DNA from: Pseudomonadota bacterium
GTDB taxonomy: Bacteria; Pseudomonadota; Gammaproteobacteria; Burkholderiales; Sulfuriferulaceae
Assembly: GCA_021790625.1 (NCBI GenBank)
Contig: JAJYGL010000273.1
Span: 1-5,062, forward strand
Direction of reading: 5' to 3'
Length of the DNA: 5,062 bases
In this document: positions 1 to 5,062 of the stretch, piece by piece
How the letters are laid out: every line of letters starts with the position of its first letter
How positions within the stretch are numbered: position 1 is the first letter of the stretch
Notes under the pieces: generated by a model
Database searches by the model: none
What the model was told of the DNA's origin: nothing
Seen by the model: only the letters and a program-made list of their open reading frames with translations
Position numbers and translations under genes: made by a program

Positions 1-761
1 TTCGGAAAATCAAGAACAGTTTTCCACAATTCAAAATTGCCATGCATACTGCGCTGGTTGATATGGATATTGCCCGACGCATGGAAGATAGCGGTATCGA
101 TGCCGCGATGATGGACGTTATCGGCGCGCAGGACACGATCAGTCAGGTTTATCATTTGCGTCGCACGGTGGATGATTTTGAAAAAACGCTGGAATATCTG
201 GTTTCCACGCAAATGAAGGTTGTGCCGCACATCGTCATTGGGTTGCATTATGGGCAGTTGCTCGGCGAGTGGCAGGCGCTGGAAATGATTCAACGTCATG
301 TTCCGCAGGCGGTCGTGCTGGTAGTGGTGATGCCGTTTTATGCGCCGGAGAACCGGCCTTTCGCAACACCAGACAGTGCTGAAGTGGGGCGGTTTTTCAT
401 GGATGCCCGCAAGGCCTTGCCCGATGTTCCCTTGTTGCTGGGCTGTGCCCGTCCACCTGGTCGAGTCAAGGCGGAAATTGACAGCTACGCGGTGATGGCA
501 GGTTTGAATGGCCTGGCGCATCCCACCGATGGAATGGTGGAACTGGCTGTGCGCTTGTCGCGCGACGTGCGGGTGACCCCCGCGTGTTGTTCGATTGCCA
601 TCGGTGATGAAGTGATGGCGATTGAAACCGAGGATGCCGGCTTGCAGGTGAATATCGACCACATCATTGCGCAAGAGCGTCAGCGACGGGTGAAGGCAGG
701 CAGCTTTGCCGGTATTCAGGTAGTGAGTACCACGGTAACGTCTGGTGGATGTTGTAGCTGA
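1..761 (+). CDS. lipS1: LipS1-like radical SAM lipoyl synthase component, 5'-truncated by window edge
   Basis: The reading frame is open from base 3 to the TGA at 759-761, with 13 codons before the first ATG at 42. That ATG is therefore internal and the gene starts outside the window. The 252 visible residues resemble the C-terminal half of the 'biotin synthase homolog' radical SAM group to which the LipS proteins belong. Counting from the internal Met at base 42, recognisable blocks are VPHIVIGLHYG (61-71), LLGCARPPGR (132-141), TPACCSIAIG (179-188) and a C-terminal GGCCS. The radical SAM CX3CX2C motif must lie upstream. Cys135, Cys182 and Cys183 are candidates for an auxiliary iron-sulfur site. 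Known role: in the two-protein lipoyl synthase, LipS2 inserts sulfur at C8 of protein-bound octanoyl and LipS1 then inserts at C6. The stop lies one base before the start of slpl(AB), so the genes are coupled. The LipS1 rather than LipS2 label is a gene-order guess; the family call is firmer. Confidence 0.68.
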   Translation, partial: RKIKNSFPQFKIAMHTALVDMDIARRMEDSGIDAAMMDVIGAQDTISQVYHLRRTVDDFEKTLEYLVSTQMKVVPHIVIGLHYGQLLGEWQALEMIQRHVPQAVVLVVVMPFYAPENRPFATPDSAEVGRFFMDARKALPDVPLLLGCARPPGRVKAEIDSYAVMAGLNGLAHPTDGMVELAVRLSRDVRVTPACCSIAIGDEVMAIETEDAGLQVNIDHIIAQERQRRVKAGSFAGIQVVSTTVTSGGCCS

Positions 762-762
762 T

Positions 763-1830
763 ATGGCGACGGTATGGCGGTGGCTGGATACCGGTATTCG
801 CCCGGCAGCGCAAAATATGGCGTTGAACCGCGCCTTGCTGGAAGCGCAGCAGCAGGGCGAGTCGCCTTGTACGGTGCGTTTGCTTGGGTTTGAACCTGCA
901 GTACTGCTCGGGTTTCATCAGAGCGTTGAGCAGGAAGTCAATCAGGCGTACTGTGCCGAACAGGGCATTGCCGTGCAGCGTCGTATTACGGGCGGTGGTG
1001 CCATTTATATGGACGAAAACCAGATGGGTTGGGAGTTGTATGCCAGCAAGCAAGCCATGGGGACGGCGCAGATGAGTGACATCGCTGCCCGTTTGTGTCA
1101 TGCCGTTGCGGGTGGCTTGCGCACGCTGGGTGTGAACGCAGTGTTTCGACCCCGTAATGACATCGAGGTCGATGGGCGCAAAATATCCGGTACTGGTGGC
1201 GCTTTTGATGGCGATGCCTTGATGTATCAGGGTACATTGTTGTTGCGACTGAATGTGGAAACCATGTTGAACGCCCTGCGGATTCCAGCTGAAAAACTGG
1301 CGGATAAAGCGGTTGTTTCTGCCCGTGAACGGGTCACCAGTCTGGAAACGGTGTTGGGCATCGTACCTGAGCGAGATGTCGTTGTTACCGCCTTGCGTGA
1401 AGCGTTGGCGAAAGCGCTGGATGTGGAATTTGTAGAACAAGGGTTGACGGCGCAGGAAACCGCGCGGTACGAAATTGCCCTGCGGGAAATGGAACAACCG
1501 GATTGGGTGCACATGATACAAACTCCGGCGTCCGACCGTCCGGTACTGACAGCCAGCAAACGGTTCCCGGCAGGTACCTTGCGAGTCAATGTGGCACTTG
1601 ATACCCGACAACAACGTATTCGTCAGGTGTGGTTCAGCGGCGATGTGTTTATCAGTCCACGCCGGACATTGATTGATTTGGAAAGTCAGTTGCGAGACGT
1701 GTTGCTGGAGCGTATGGAAGACGTGGTGCAAGCGTTTTTTTCATCGCGAACCGTGGATATGTTGGGATTGACCCCGATGGATATTTCTGGCTTGCTGATG
1801 CAAGCTTGCACGACGCAAGAGGTGGCATGA
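763..1830 (+). CDS. slpl(AB): sLpl(AB)-type lipoate:protein ligase
   Basis: A 355-residue cytoplasmic ligase that should activate lipoate or octanoate with ATP and transfer it to a lysine of a carrier protein, probably an LbpA-type protein. The N-terminal BPL/LplA-type catalytic domain (about 1-250) shows WRWLDTGIRPAAQNMALNRA near the start, the RRITGGGA substrate-pocket motif at about 73-80 and GRKISGTGG at about 138-146, with Lys140 as the conserved catalytic lysine. The C-terminal part (about 260-355) looks like the LplB/accessory domain, with TASKRFPAG, VWFSGDVFISP and a following helix, so A and B parts are fused in one chain. I chose ATG 763 over GTG 745: 763 puts WRWLDTG at the N-terminus as in the family and avoids an 18-base overlap with the upstream gene. 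No strong Shine-Dalgarno is visible (GGTGG at 744-748 is 14 bases away), so translation probably depends on coupling to the upstream stop at 761. The 3' end overlaps lipT. Confidence 0.85.
   Translation: MATVWRWLDTGIRPAAQNMALNRALLEAQQQGESPCTVRLLGFEPAVLLGFHQSVEQEVNQAYCAEQGIAVQRRITGGGAIYMDENQMGWELYASKQAMGTAQMSDIAARLCHAVAGGLRTLGVNAVFRPRNDIEVDGRKISGTGGAFDGDALMYQGTLLLRLNVETMLNALRIPAEKLADKAVVSARERVTSLETVLGIVPERDVVVTALREALAKALDVEFVEQGLTAQETARYEIALREMEQPDWVHMIQTPASDRPVLTASKRFPAGTLRVNVALDTRQQRIRQVWFSGDVFISPRRTLIDLESQLRDVLLERMEDVVQAFFSSRTVDMLGLTPMDISGLLMQACTTQEVA
1817..1830 (+). promoter_or_regulatory. RBS and ATGA stop/start overlap setting the lipT start
   Basis: AAGAGGTGG (1817-1825) just precedes ATGA (1827-1830), in which the lipT ATG overlaps the slpl(AB) stop TGA. 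Spacing from AAGAGG to the ATG is 4 bases. This supports ATG 1827 over the in-frame TTG at 1806 or the ATG at 1839, and indicates terminating ribosomes re-initiate at lipT. Confidence 0.75.
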
Positions 1831-2900
1831 GCGACGTAATGCAAATCGATGTGCTAGTCGTTGGCGTTGGTCCGGCCGGTGCTGCTGCCGCGTGGCGAGC
1901 GGCAGCCGGTGGGCTTGCTGTGCTGGGCGTGGATCGGCGACGCGAAATCGGTGTGCCGGTGCAGTGCGCGGAATTTATTCCCTTGCCTTTGGCCAATCAT
2001 GCGCAGCGCGATGGCGTGATTCGGCAGCCGATTCGTGGCATGAAATCTTATCTGCCGTCGGGGGAAGTGGCAAGCAATGATTTTCCCGGCCTGATGATAG
2101 ATCGTGCCCGGTTTGACCAAGCGCTGGCCGCGAAGGCCAGTGCGGCTGGCGCGACCCTGTGGTTACAGAGCCGGCTGATGACGCTGGATACCGCACGGCG
2201 TATGGTGTGGATTCAGCGCGAAGAGGGCAGGCAGTGCGTCCAATATCGGGCGCTGATTGCGGCGGATGGTCCACATTCCACCGTGGCGCAAGCGATGGGG
2301 TTGCCGGAGCTGGAAGTCGTGCATACCCGCCAGTACACCGTGCCGTTACTGCAACCCTACGAAGATACTGATATCTGGCTGTCTGATGCTTATCCCGGCG
2401 GTTATGGCTGGTTGTTTCCAAAAGGACAGTCTGCCAATCTTGGCCTCGGTTTTTCCAAACAATATGGCGATGATTTGAAGCAGGCATTGGATGCTTTGCA
2501 TACGCAATTACAAAAATCAGGTATCGTGGGCGCAGATATTCAAGCGCGCACGGGTGGCGCGATTCCGGTTGGCGGCCTACGTCCTCGTTTGCGCTTTGAG
2601 CATGGAGCGTTTGTGGGTGATGCGGCGGGGTTGACACACTCGATTACCGGTGCGGGCATTCCCGCCGCGGTATTGTCGGGTGAACGTGCTGGCGAAGCTG
2701 CCGTCGCCGCTTTGCAGCATCAGGATGTTTGCGCATGGGAAGATTATGAAGAGGATATGCGCGATCAGTATGAAACCAGTCTGGCGCGTGCCGTCGCGCG
2801 TCGGCGCTGGATGACTCAGTTTTGGCATACGGCAGAAGCGATGCAGGATGCCATGCATCGCAAAGGCTGGATTGCCTTTCGTGAGTATTTTGAACAGTGA
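1827..2900 (+). CDS. lipT: LipT, FAD-dependent geranylgeranyl-reductase-like oxidoreductase
   Basis: A 357-residue flavoprotein of the geranylgeranyl reductase / p-hydroxybenzoate hydroxylase fold. The N-terminal FAD dinucleotide-binding motif is VVGVGPAGAA (11-20). The family block PVQCAEFIP (44-52) follows, then AADGPHSTVA (145-154), the YGWLFPKG block (193-200), and the second FAD motif FVGDAAG (262-268) followed by TGAGIPAAVLSGERAGEAA (274-292). There is no signal peptide or membrane segment, so it should be cytosolic. Genes of this type sit with slpl(AB), lipS1 and lipS2 in many genomes and were named lipT on that basis. Electron delivery to the LipS enzymes is a reasonable but unproven role. 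The general family also includes prenyl reductases of archaeal lipid and quinone metabolism, so the LipT call rests on context plus sequence. The last codons (EYFEQ) and the stop lie inside a tandem repeat that continues into the spacer. Confidence 0.85.
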   Translation: MSDVMQIDVLVVGVGPAGAAAAWRAAAGGLAVLGVDRRREIGVPVQCAEFIPLPLANHAQRDGVIRQPIRGMKSYLPSGEVASNDFPGLMIDRARFDQALAAKASAAGATLWLQSRLMTLDTARRMVWIQREEGRQCVQYRALIAADGPHSTVAQAMGLPELEVVHTRQYTVPLLQPYEDTDIWLSDAYPGGYGWLFPKGQSANLGLGFSKQYGDDLKQALDALHTQLQKSGIVGADIQARTGGAIPVGGLRPRLRFEHGAFVGDAAGLTHSITGAGIPAAVLSGERAGEAAVAALQHQDVCAWEDYEEDMRDQYETSLARAVARRRWMTQFWHTAEAMQDAMHRKGWIAFREYFEQ

Positions 2901-2948
2901 TTTTTGAACAGTATTTTTGGGCAGTATTTTTGGACAGTGATTTGAACA
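2885..2948 (+). repeat. Degenerate 12-14 bp tandem repeat, five units, spanning the lipT end and spacer
   Basis: Five consecutive units are GTATTTTGAACA (2885-2896), GTGATTTTTGAACA (2897-2910), GTATTTTTGGGCA (2911-2923), GTATTTTTGGACA (2924-2936) and GTGATTTGAACA (2937-2948). The consensus is about GTATTTTTGRACA. Unit 1 and the start of unit 2 encode the end of LipT including its TGA; the rest is noncoding. It looks like repeat expansion from the 3' end of lipT. Unit lengths vary, and the first stop lies in unit 2, so changes in downstream copies would alter only the spacer before lipS2. Confidence 0.85.
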
Positions 2949-2950
2949 AT

Positions 2951-2956
2951 AGGAGA
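2951..2956 (+). promoter_or_regulatory. Ribosome binding site of lipS2
   Basis: AGGAGA lies 5 bases before ATG 2962, a near-consensus Shine-Dalgarno and stronger than those of the upstream genes. It allows independent initiation after the 61-base spacer. I see no convincing -35/-10 pair in that spacer, so lipS2 is probably transcribed from upstream. Confidence 0.8.
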
Positions 2957-2961
2957 GCAAA

Positions 2962-4104
2962 ATGAGTGCAGTGCTGGATCAACCACAGGTGGTGCAATTT
3001 TATCGGCCAGATTACCACGTCAAGACGCCGGACATGCGTTCGCCCGAATACGTGCAGATGAGTACCGCTGCGGCTATTACCCTGGGACTGGTTCCAGGCA
3101 GCATGCATCGCACCGCCTGCACACATTGTCTGAATCTGTTGGTGACTTATTCTGAAGGTTGTCGTGCCAACTGTACTTATTGCGGCCTTGCCCGTCACCG
3201 TGAAGAAAACCGCGATTACGCCGACCGCAATTTCATTCGCGTTGAGTGGCCGACAGCGCGTTATGACGACATAATCGAACGTGTCAAAGCCGGCAAGGAC
3301 AAAGCCCAGTTTGAACGCATGTGTATTTCCATGATTACCCACCCCGATTCAGACGCCGACAGCTTTGTGCTGCTCGAAAAATGGGTGAAGGAATTGCCAC
3401 ACATTCCAGTTTCTATTCTGTCCAATCCGACAACGATGGAAAAAGAGGATTTGGTGCGGATGAAGCAGTTGGGTGCGGATATTTTTACTGTGGCGCTGGA
3501 TGCCGTTACGCCTGAAATTTTTGAGCGTACCCGTGGCAAGACCGTCGACAGCCCGCATCAATACAGCAAATACTGGCAAGCCATTGAGTGGGCGGCAGAG
3601 ATCTATGGACCGGAAAAATTTGGCGCCCACCTGATTTGCGGTATGGGCGAAACTGAACAAGAAATTCTTGAAGTCTGTCAGAAAATAAAAGACATGGGTG
3701 GACACAACCACATGTTTGCCTTCTTCCCGGAACAAGGCTCCATGATGGAAGACTGGCCAGCCTGCGACCGCGGCCAATGGCGGCGTGTACAACTGGCGCG
3801 GTTTATCATTGATTATGCTGGTGGCAATGTGAACGATATGTTGTTTGACAGTGAAGGCCGCGTCATTGATTTTGGCTTGCCGGAAGACGACCTCGCCCGC
3901 ATCATCAATTCGGGCAAACCTTTTCAAACCTCTGGTTGTCCTGGCAAAGATGATGAAGAAATCTCCGCCTGCAACCGGCCGTTCGGTGATTCGACACCGT
4001 CTGACATTTTCTCCTTCCCGTTCGCGTTGGCGCGGCAGGACGTAGAGGTGGTGCGCCGTCAGATGGCTGGTGAGGAGATTGGTGCGGGCGTGCTGGAAGA
4101 CTGA
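2962..4104 (+). CDS. lipS2: LipS2-like radical SAM lipoyl synthase component
   Basis: A complete 380-residue radical SAM enzyme. The SAM-cleaving cluster motif CX3CX2C is Cys67, Cys71 and Cys74 (CRANCTYCGLARH), with aromatic Tyr73 before the last Cys as is typical. Further recognisable parts are CTHC (53-56), VSILSNPTTM (150-159), VALDAVTPEIFERTRGK (177-193, a biotin-synthase-like barrel segment) and GAHLICGMGETEQEI (221-235, the SAM-binding glycine-rich strand). A C-terminal SGCPG (325-328 region) and ACNRPFGDSTPSD (336-348) follow; Cys326 and Cys337 are candidate ligands of the auxiliary [4Fe-4S] cluster that donates sulfur. Such proteins are often annotated 'biotin synthase'. Known role: LipS2 acts first, on octanoylated carrier protein, and adds sulfur at C8; LipS1 completes C6. 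Its place in the slpl(AB)-lipT operon argues against biotin synthesis. The 2 versus 1 label is less sure than the family. A strong RBS decides the start; a hairpin follows 14 bases after the stop. Confidence 0.72.
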   Translation: MSAVLDQPQVVQFYRPDYHVKTPDMRSPEYVQMSTAAAITLGLVPGSMHRTACTHCLNLLVTYSEGCRANCTYCGLARHREENRDYADRNFIRVEWPTARYDDIIERVKAGKDKAQFERMCISMITHPDSDADSFVLLEKWVKELPHIPVSILSNPTTMEKEDLVRMKQLGADIFTVALDAVTPEIFERTRGKTVDSPHQYSKYWQAIEWAAEIYGPEKFGAHLICGMGETEQEILEVCQKIKDMGGHNHMFAFFPEQGSMMEDWPACDRGQWRRVQLARFIIDYAGGNVNDMLFDSEGRVIDFGLPEDDLARIINSGKPFQTSGCPGKDDEEISACNRPFGDSTPSDIFSFPFALARQDVEVVRRQMAGEEIGAGVLED

Positions 4105-4118
4105 CCGGCTGCAAAACT

Positions 4119-4152
4119 AACGGGCGCACCATCAATTGGCGGTGCGCCCGTT
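4119..4152 (+). terminator. Perfect 12-bp hairpin at the operon end, without U-tract
   Basis: AACGGGCGCACC (4119-4130) pairs fully with GGTGCGCCCGTT (4141-4152) around a 10-base loop that itself contains CAATTG. The GC-rich stem right after lipS2 fits a transcription end or a 3' mRNA stabiliser. On the + strand it is followed by GAGAAAAAAC rather than T's, so it is not a textbook intrinsic terminator in that direction. Read on the - strand the stem is followed by AGTTTTGC, a weak T-run. Confidence 0.65.
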
Positions 4153-4181
4153 GAGAAAAAACAACAACGCACAGGGGAATC

Positions 4182-4210
4182 TTGTACATTGGGCAACAAA
4201 ACGGTAATAT
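4182..4210 (+). promoter_or_regulatory. Candidate sigma70-type promoter of the outer-membrane protein gene
   Basis: TTGTAC (4182-4187) and TAATAT (4205-4210) are separated by 17 bases, the ideal spacing. The -35 keeps the TTG core and the -10 matches consensus at four of six positions. The predicted start point is near 4217, about 70 bases before the ATG at 4289. It lies past the lipS2 hairpin, as expected for a separate transcription unit. Confidence 0.5.
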
Positions 4211-4216
4211 GGTTCC

Positions 4217-4251
4217 ACAGGTTTACCTGTCGCCCGTGGCAGCGACGCTGC
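4217..4251. promoter_or_regulatory. Two short palindromes at the predicted transcription start (operator-like)
   Basis: ACAGGT-TT-ACCTGT (4217-4230) is a perfect 14-base dyad starting at the predicted +1. GCAGCG-A-CGCTGC (4239-4251) is a perfect 13-base dyad eight bases further on. Their loops of 2 and 1 bases are too small for good RNA hairpins of full stem length, which favours DNA recognition sites for a dimeric regulator. The regulator is unknown and chance occurrence is possible. Confidence 0.35.
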
Positions 4252-4275
4252 GGAAATGAAGAATGATATTCTACT

Positions 4276-4280
4276 GGAGA
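4276..4280 (+). promoter_or_regulatory. Ribosome binding site of the outer-membrane protein gene
   Basis: GGAGA lies 8 bases before ATG 4289 and selects that start over the internal ATG codons at 4304 and 4307, which would cut into the signal peptide. Confidence 0.7.
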
Positions 4281-4288
4281 CAATACAG

Positions 4289-5062
4289 ATGAAATTGAAC
4301 AAAATGATGACAGCGCTCGCGCTGGCGGGGGTGGCCTTTTCCAGCGCGGCGCTGGCAACTGACGGTATGTTCTCGCCTGGCTATGGTATGACCGCCAACG
4401 GCATGGGTGGTGCCGCAACCGCGATGTCGGAGGACACCTTTGGCGGCGCCAATAACCCGGCAAGTATGGTTTTTGTCGGCAACCGTATCGATCTGGGCGC
4501 CAGTCTGTTCAGCCCGCAGCGGCAGGCCAGTGTGTACGGTGGTACGCCGGCGGCAACGACTGAAAGCAGCGATGCCAATTACTTTGTCATCCCTGAATTC
4601 GGTTACAACCATATGTTGACCTCCAATTTGTCGTTGGGCGTGAGTGTGTATGGCAACGGTGGCATGAATAGCGATTACGGGCCAATGACGATGATGACGC
4701 GGGGTGGTCCTTACCCAGGCAGTAACCTGTATTATGGTGCTGGCAATCTGGGCGTAAATCTGGTGCAGATGGTGATTGCGCCAACATTGGCGTATAAAAT
4801 CAATGACAATAACTCGATTGGTATTTCGCCGCTGATTGGCTACGAACAGTTTACTGCACAAGGCTTTCAGGCATCGGGTCAACAGAATGCTGGCACGTCA
4901 AGCGCGTGGGGCGATGGCGTACGTGTTGGTTATCAGGGCAGAATCACGCCAAATTTCACCATTGGTGCCGATTACTCCACCAAGATTAATTTTGGTAATT
5001 TGAGCAACTATGGTTATAACACGCCAGGGGGATTATTTGCAGTCAGCAATGGCGAGCTGGAT
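4289..5062 (+). CDS. OmpP1/FadL/TodX-family outer-membrane protein, 3'-truncated by window edge
   Basis: The frame is open from ATG 4289 to the last base (258 codons), with no stop, so the gene continues beyond the window; family members are usually around 400-500 residues. The N-terminus is a clear Sec signal peptide: positive KLNK, a hydrophobic stretch (residues 6-19) and an ALA cleavage site after residue 23. The mature start GMFSPGYGMTANGMGGAATA, followed by SEDTFGGANNPASMVFVGNRIDLG, is the FadL-family pattern of an N-terminal plug with the NPA motif leading into the first beta strand. Later stretches alternate polar and hydrophobic/aromatic residues with Gly and Asn turns (for example LSLGVSVYGNGGMNSDYG and NFTIGADYSTKINFGN), as in beta-barrels. 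FadL proteins admit hydrophobic molecules such as long-chain fatty acids or aromatics across the outer membrane; the substrate here cannot be told. It has its own candidate promoter and RBS. Confidence 0.85.
   Translation, partial: MKLNKMMTALALAGVAFSSAALATDGMFSPGYGMTANGMGGAATAMSEDTFGGANNPASMVFVGNRIDLGASLFSPQRQASVYGGTPAATTESSDANYFVIPEFGYNHMLTSNLSLGVSVYGNGGMNSDYGPMTMMTRGGPYPGSNLYYGAGNLGVNLVQMVIAPTLAYKINDNNSIGISPLIGYEQFTAQGFQASGQQNAGTSSAWGDGVRVGYQGRITPNFTIGADYSTKINFGNLSNYGYNTPGGLFAVSNGELD

Noticed and set aside
42..761. ATG 42 as the true start of the first gene
   Set aside because: The frame stays open back to base 3 with family-like residues, and a radical SAM protein without its CX3CX2C region would be incomplete; the gene is cut by the window edge.
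745..762. GTG 745 as start of the ligase
   Set aside because: It overlaps the upstream gene, adds six residues not expected in the family and has no ribosome site; ATG 763 fits better.
664..1731. Long antisense open frame (355 codons, - strand) opposite the ligase gene
   Set aside because: It mirrors slpl(AB), has a low-quality composition rich in His, Arg and Gln, no recognisable domain and no ribosome site; it is a shadow of the codon bias on the + strand.
1806..1826. TTG 1806 as start of lipT
   Set aside because: ATG 1827 has AAGAGG upstream and the typical ATGA overlap; the extra seven residues are not expected before the FAD motif.
2885..2948. CRISPR array
   Set aside because: Units are only 12-14 bp, adjoin directly and have no spacers.
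2901..2961. Internal promoter before lipS2
   Set aside because: TTGAAC and TTGGAC look like -35 boxes, but no acceptable -10 lies at the right distance; they are parts of the tandem repeat.
1975..3927. Further antisense open frames opposite lipT and lipS2 (1975-2637, 2644-3342, 3349-3927)
   Set aside because: All lie opposite well-supported genes and show no family motifs.
2962..4104. Biotin synthase (BioB)
   Set aside because: The operon with a lipoate ligase and LipT, the paired second radical SAM gene and the C-terminal SGCPG...CNRPFG cysteines point to a LipS protein.
4271..4882. Antisense 203-codon open frame opposite the FadL-type gene
   Set aside because: The + strand frame has a signal peptide, RBS and clear family pattern; the antisense product resembles nothing.

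Overview
The window carries four co-directional genes (+ strand) that match the sLpl(AB)-LipS1/LipS2 type of lipoate assembly pathway, followed by an independent transcription unit for an outer-membrane protein. In this pathway two separate radical SAM sulfur-insertion enzymes replace the single classical lipoyl synthase LipA. A two-domain lipoate:protein ligase and a geranylgeranyl-reductase-like flavoprotein (LipT) accompany them. In bacteria this gene set is best known next to the sulfur-oxidising heterodisulfide-reductase-like (sHdr) system, where it lipoylates the small lipoate-binding protein LbpA. The gene content, the Gram-negative outer-membrane protein and the moderately high GC therefore suggest a sulfur-oxidising proteobacterium. 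That is inference: no shdr, lbpA, tusA or dsrE gene lies in this window, and the genus cannot be told.

Layout. Bases 1-761 are the 3' part of a radical SAM gene (lipS1-like) whose N-terminal part, including the CX3CX2C motif, lies before the window. One base later comes slpl(AB) (763-1830). Its stop overlaps the start of lipT (1827-2900) in an ATGA. A 61-base spacer follows, filled largely by a degenerate 12-14 bp tandem repeat (2885-2948) that begins inside the end of lipT. Next is the second radical SAM gene (lipS2-like, 2962-4104), read from a good AGGAGA ribosome site. A perfect 12-bp inverted repeat (4119-4152) closes the operon but lacks a U-tract. The spacer 4153-4288 holds a plausible sigma70-type promoter and two short palindromes near its predicted start point. 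From 4289 to the window end an OmpP1/FadL/TodX-family outer-membrane protein begins; it is cut off by the window edge.

How the genes work together (family knowledge plus inference): the ligase adenylates octanoate or lipoate and attaches it to a lysine of the carrier protein. LipS2 then LipS1 insert the two sulfur atoms on the protein-bound octanoyl chain. LipT may supply electrons for the radical SAM chemistry or act in another redox step. The tight spacing of the first three genes indicates translational coupling and joint expression. Which of the two radical SAM genes is LipS1 and which LipS2 is assigned here by usual gene order and general resemblance, and is less certain than the pathway assignment.
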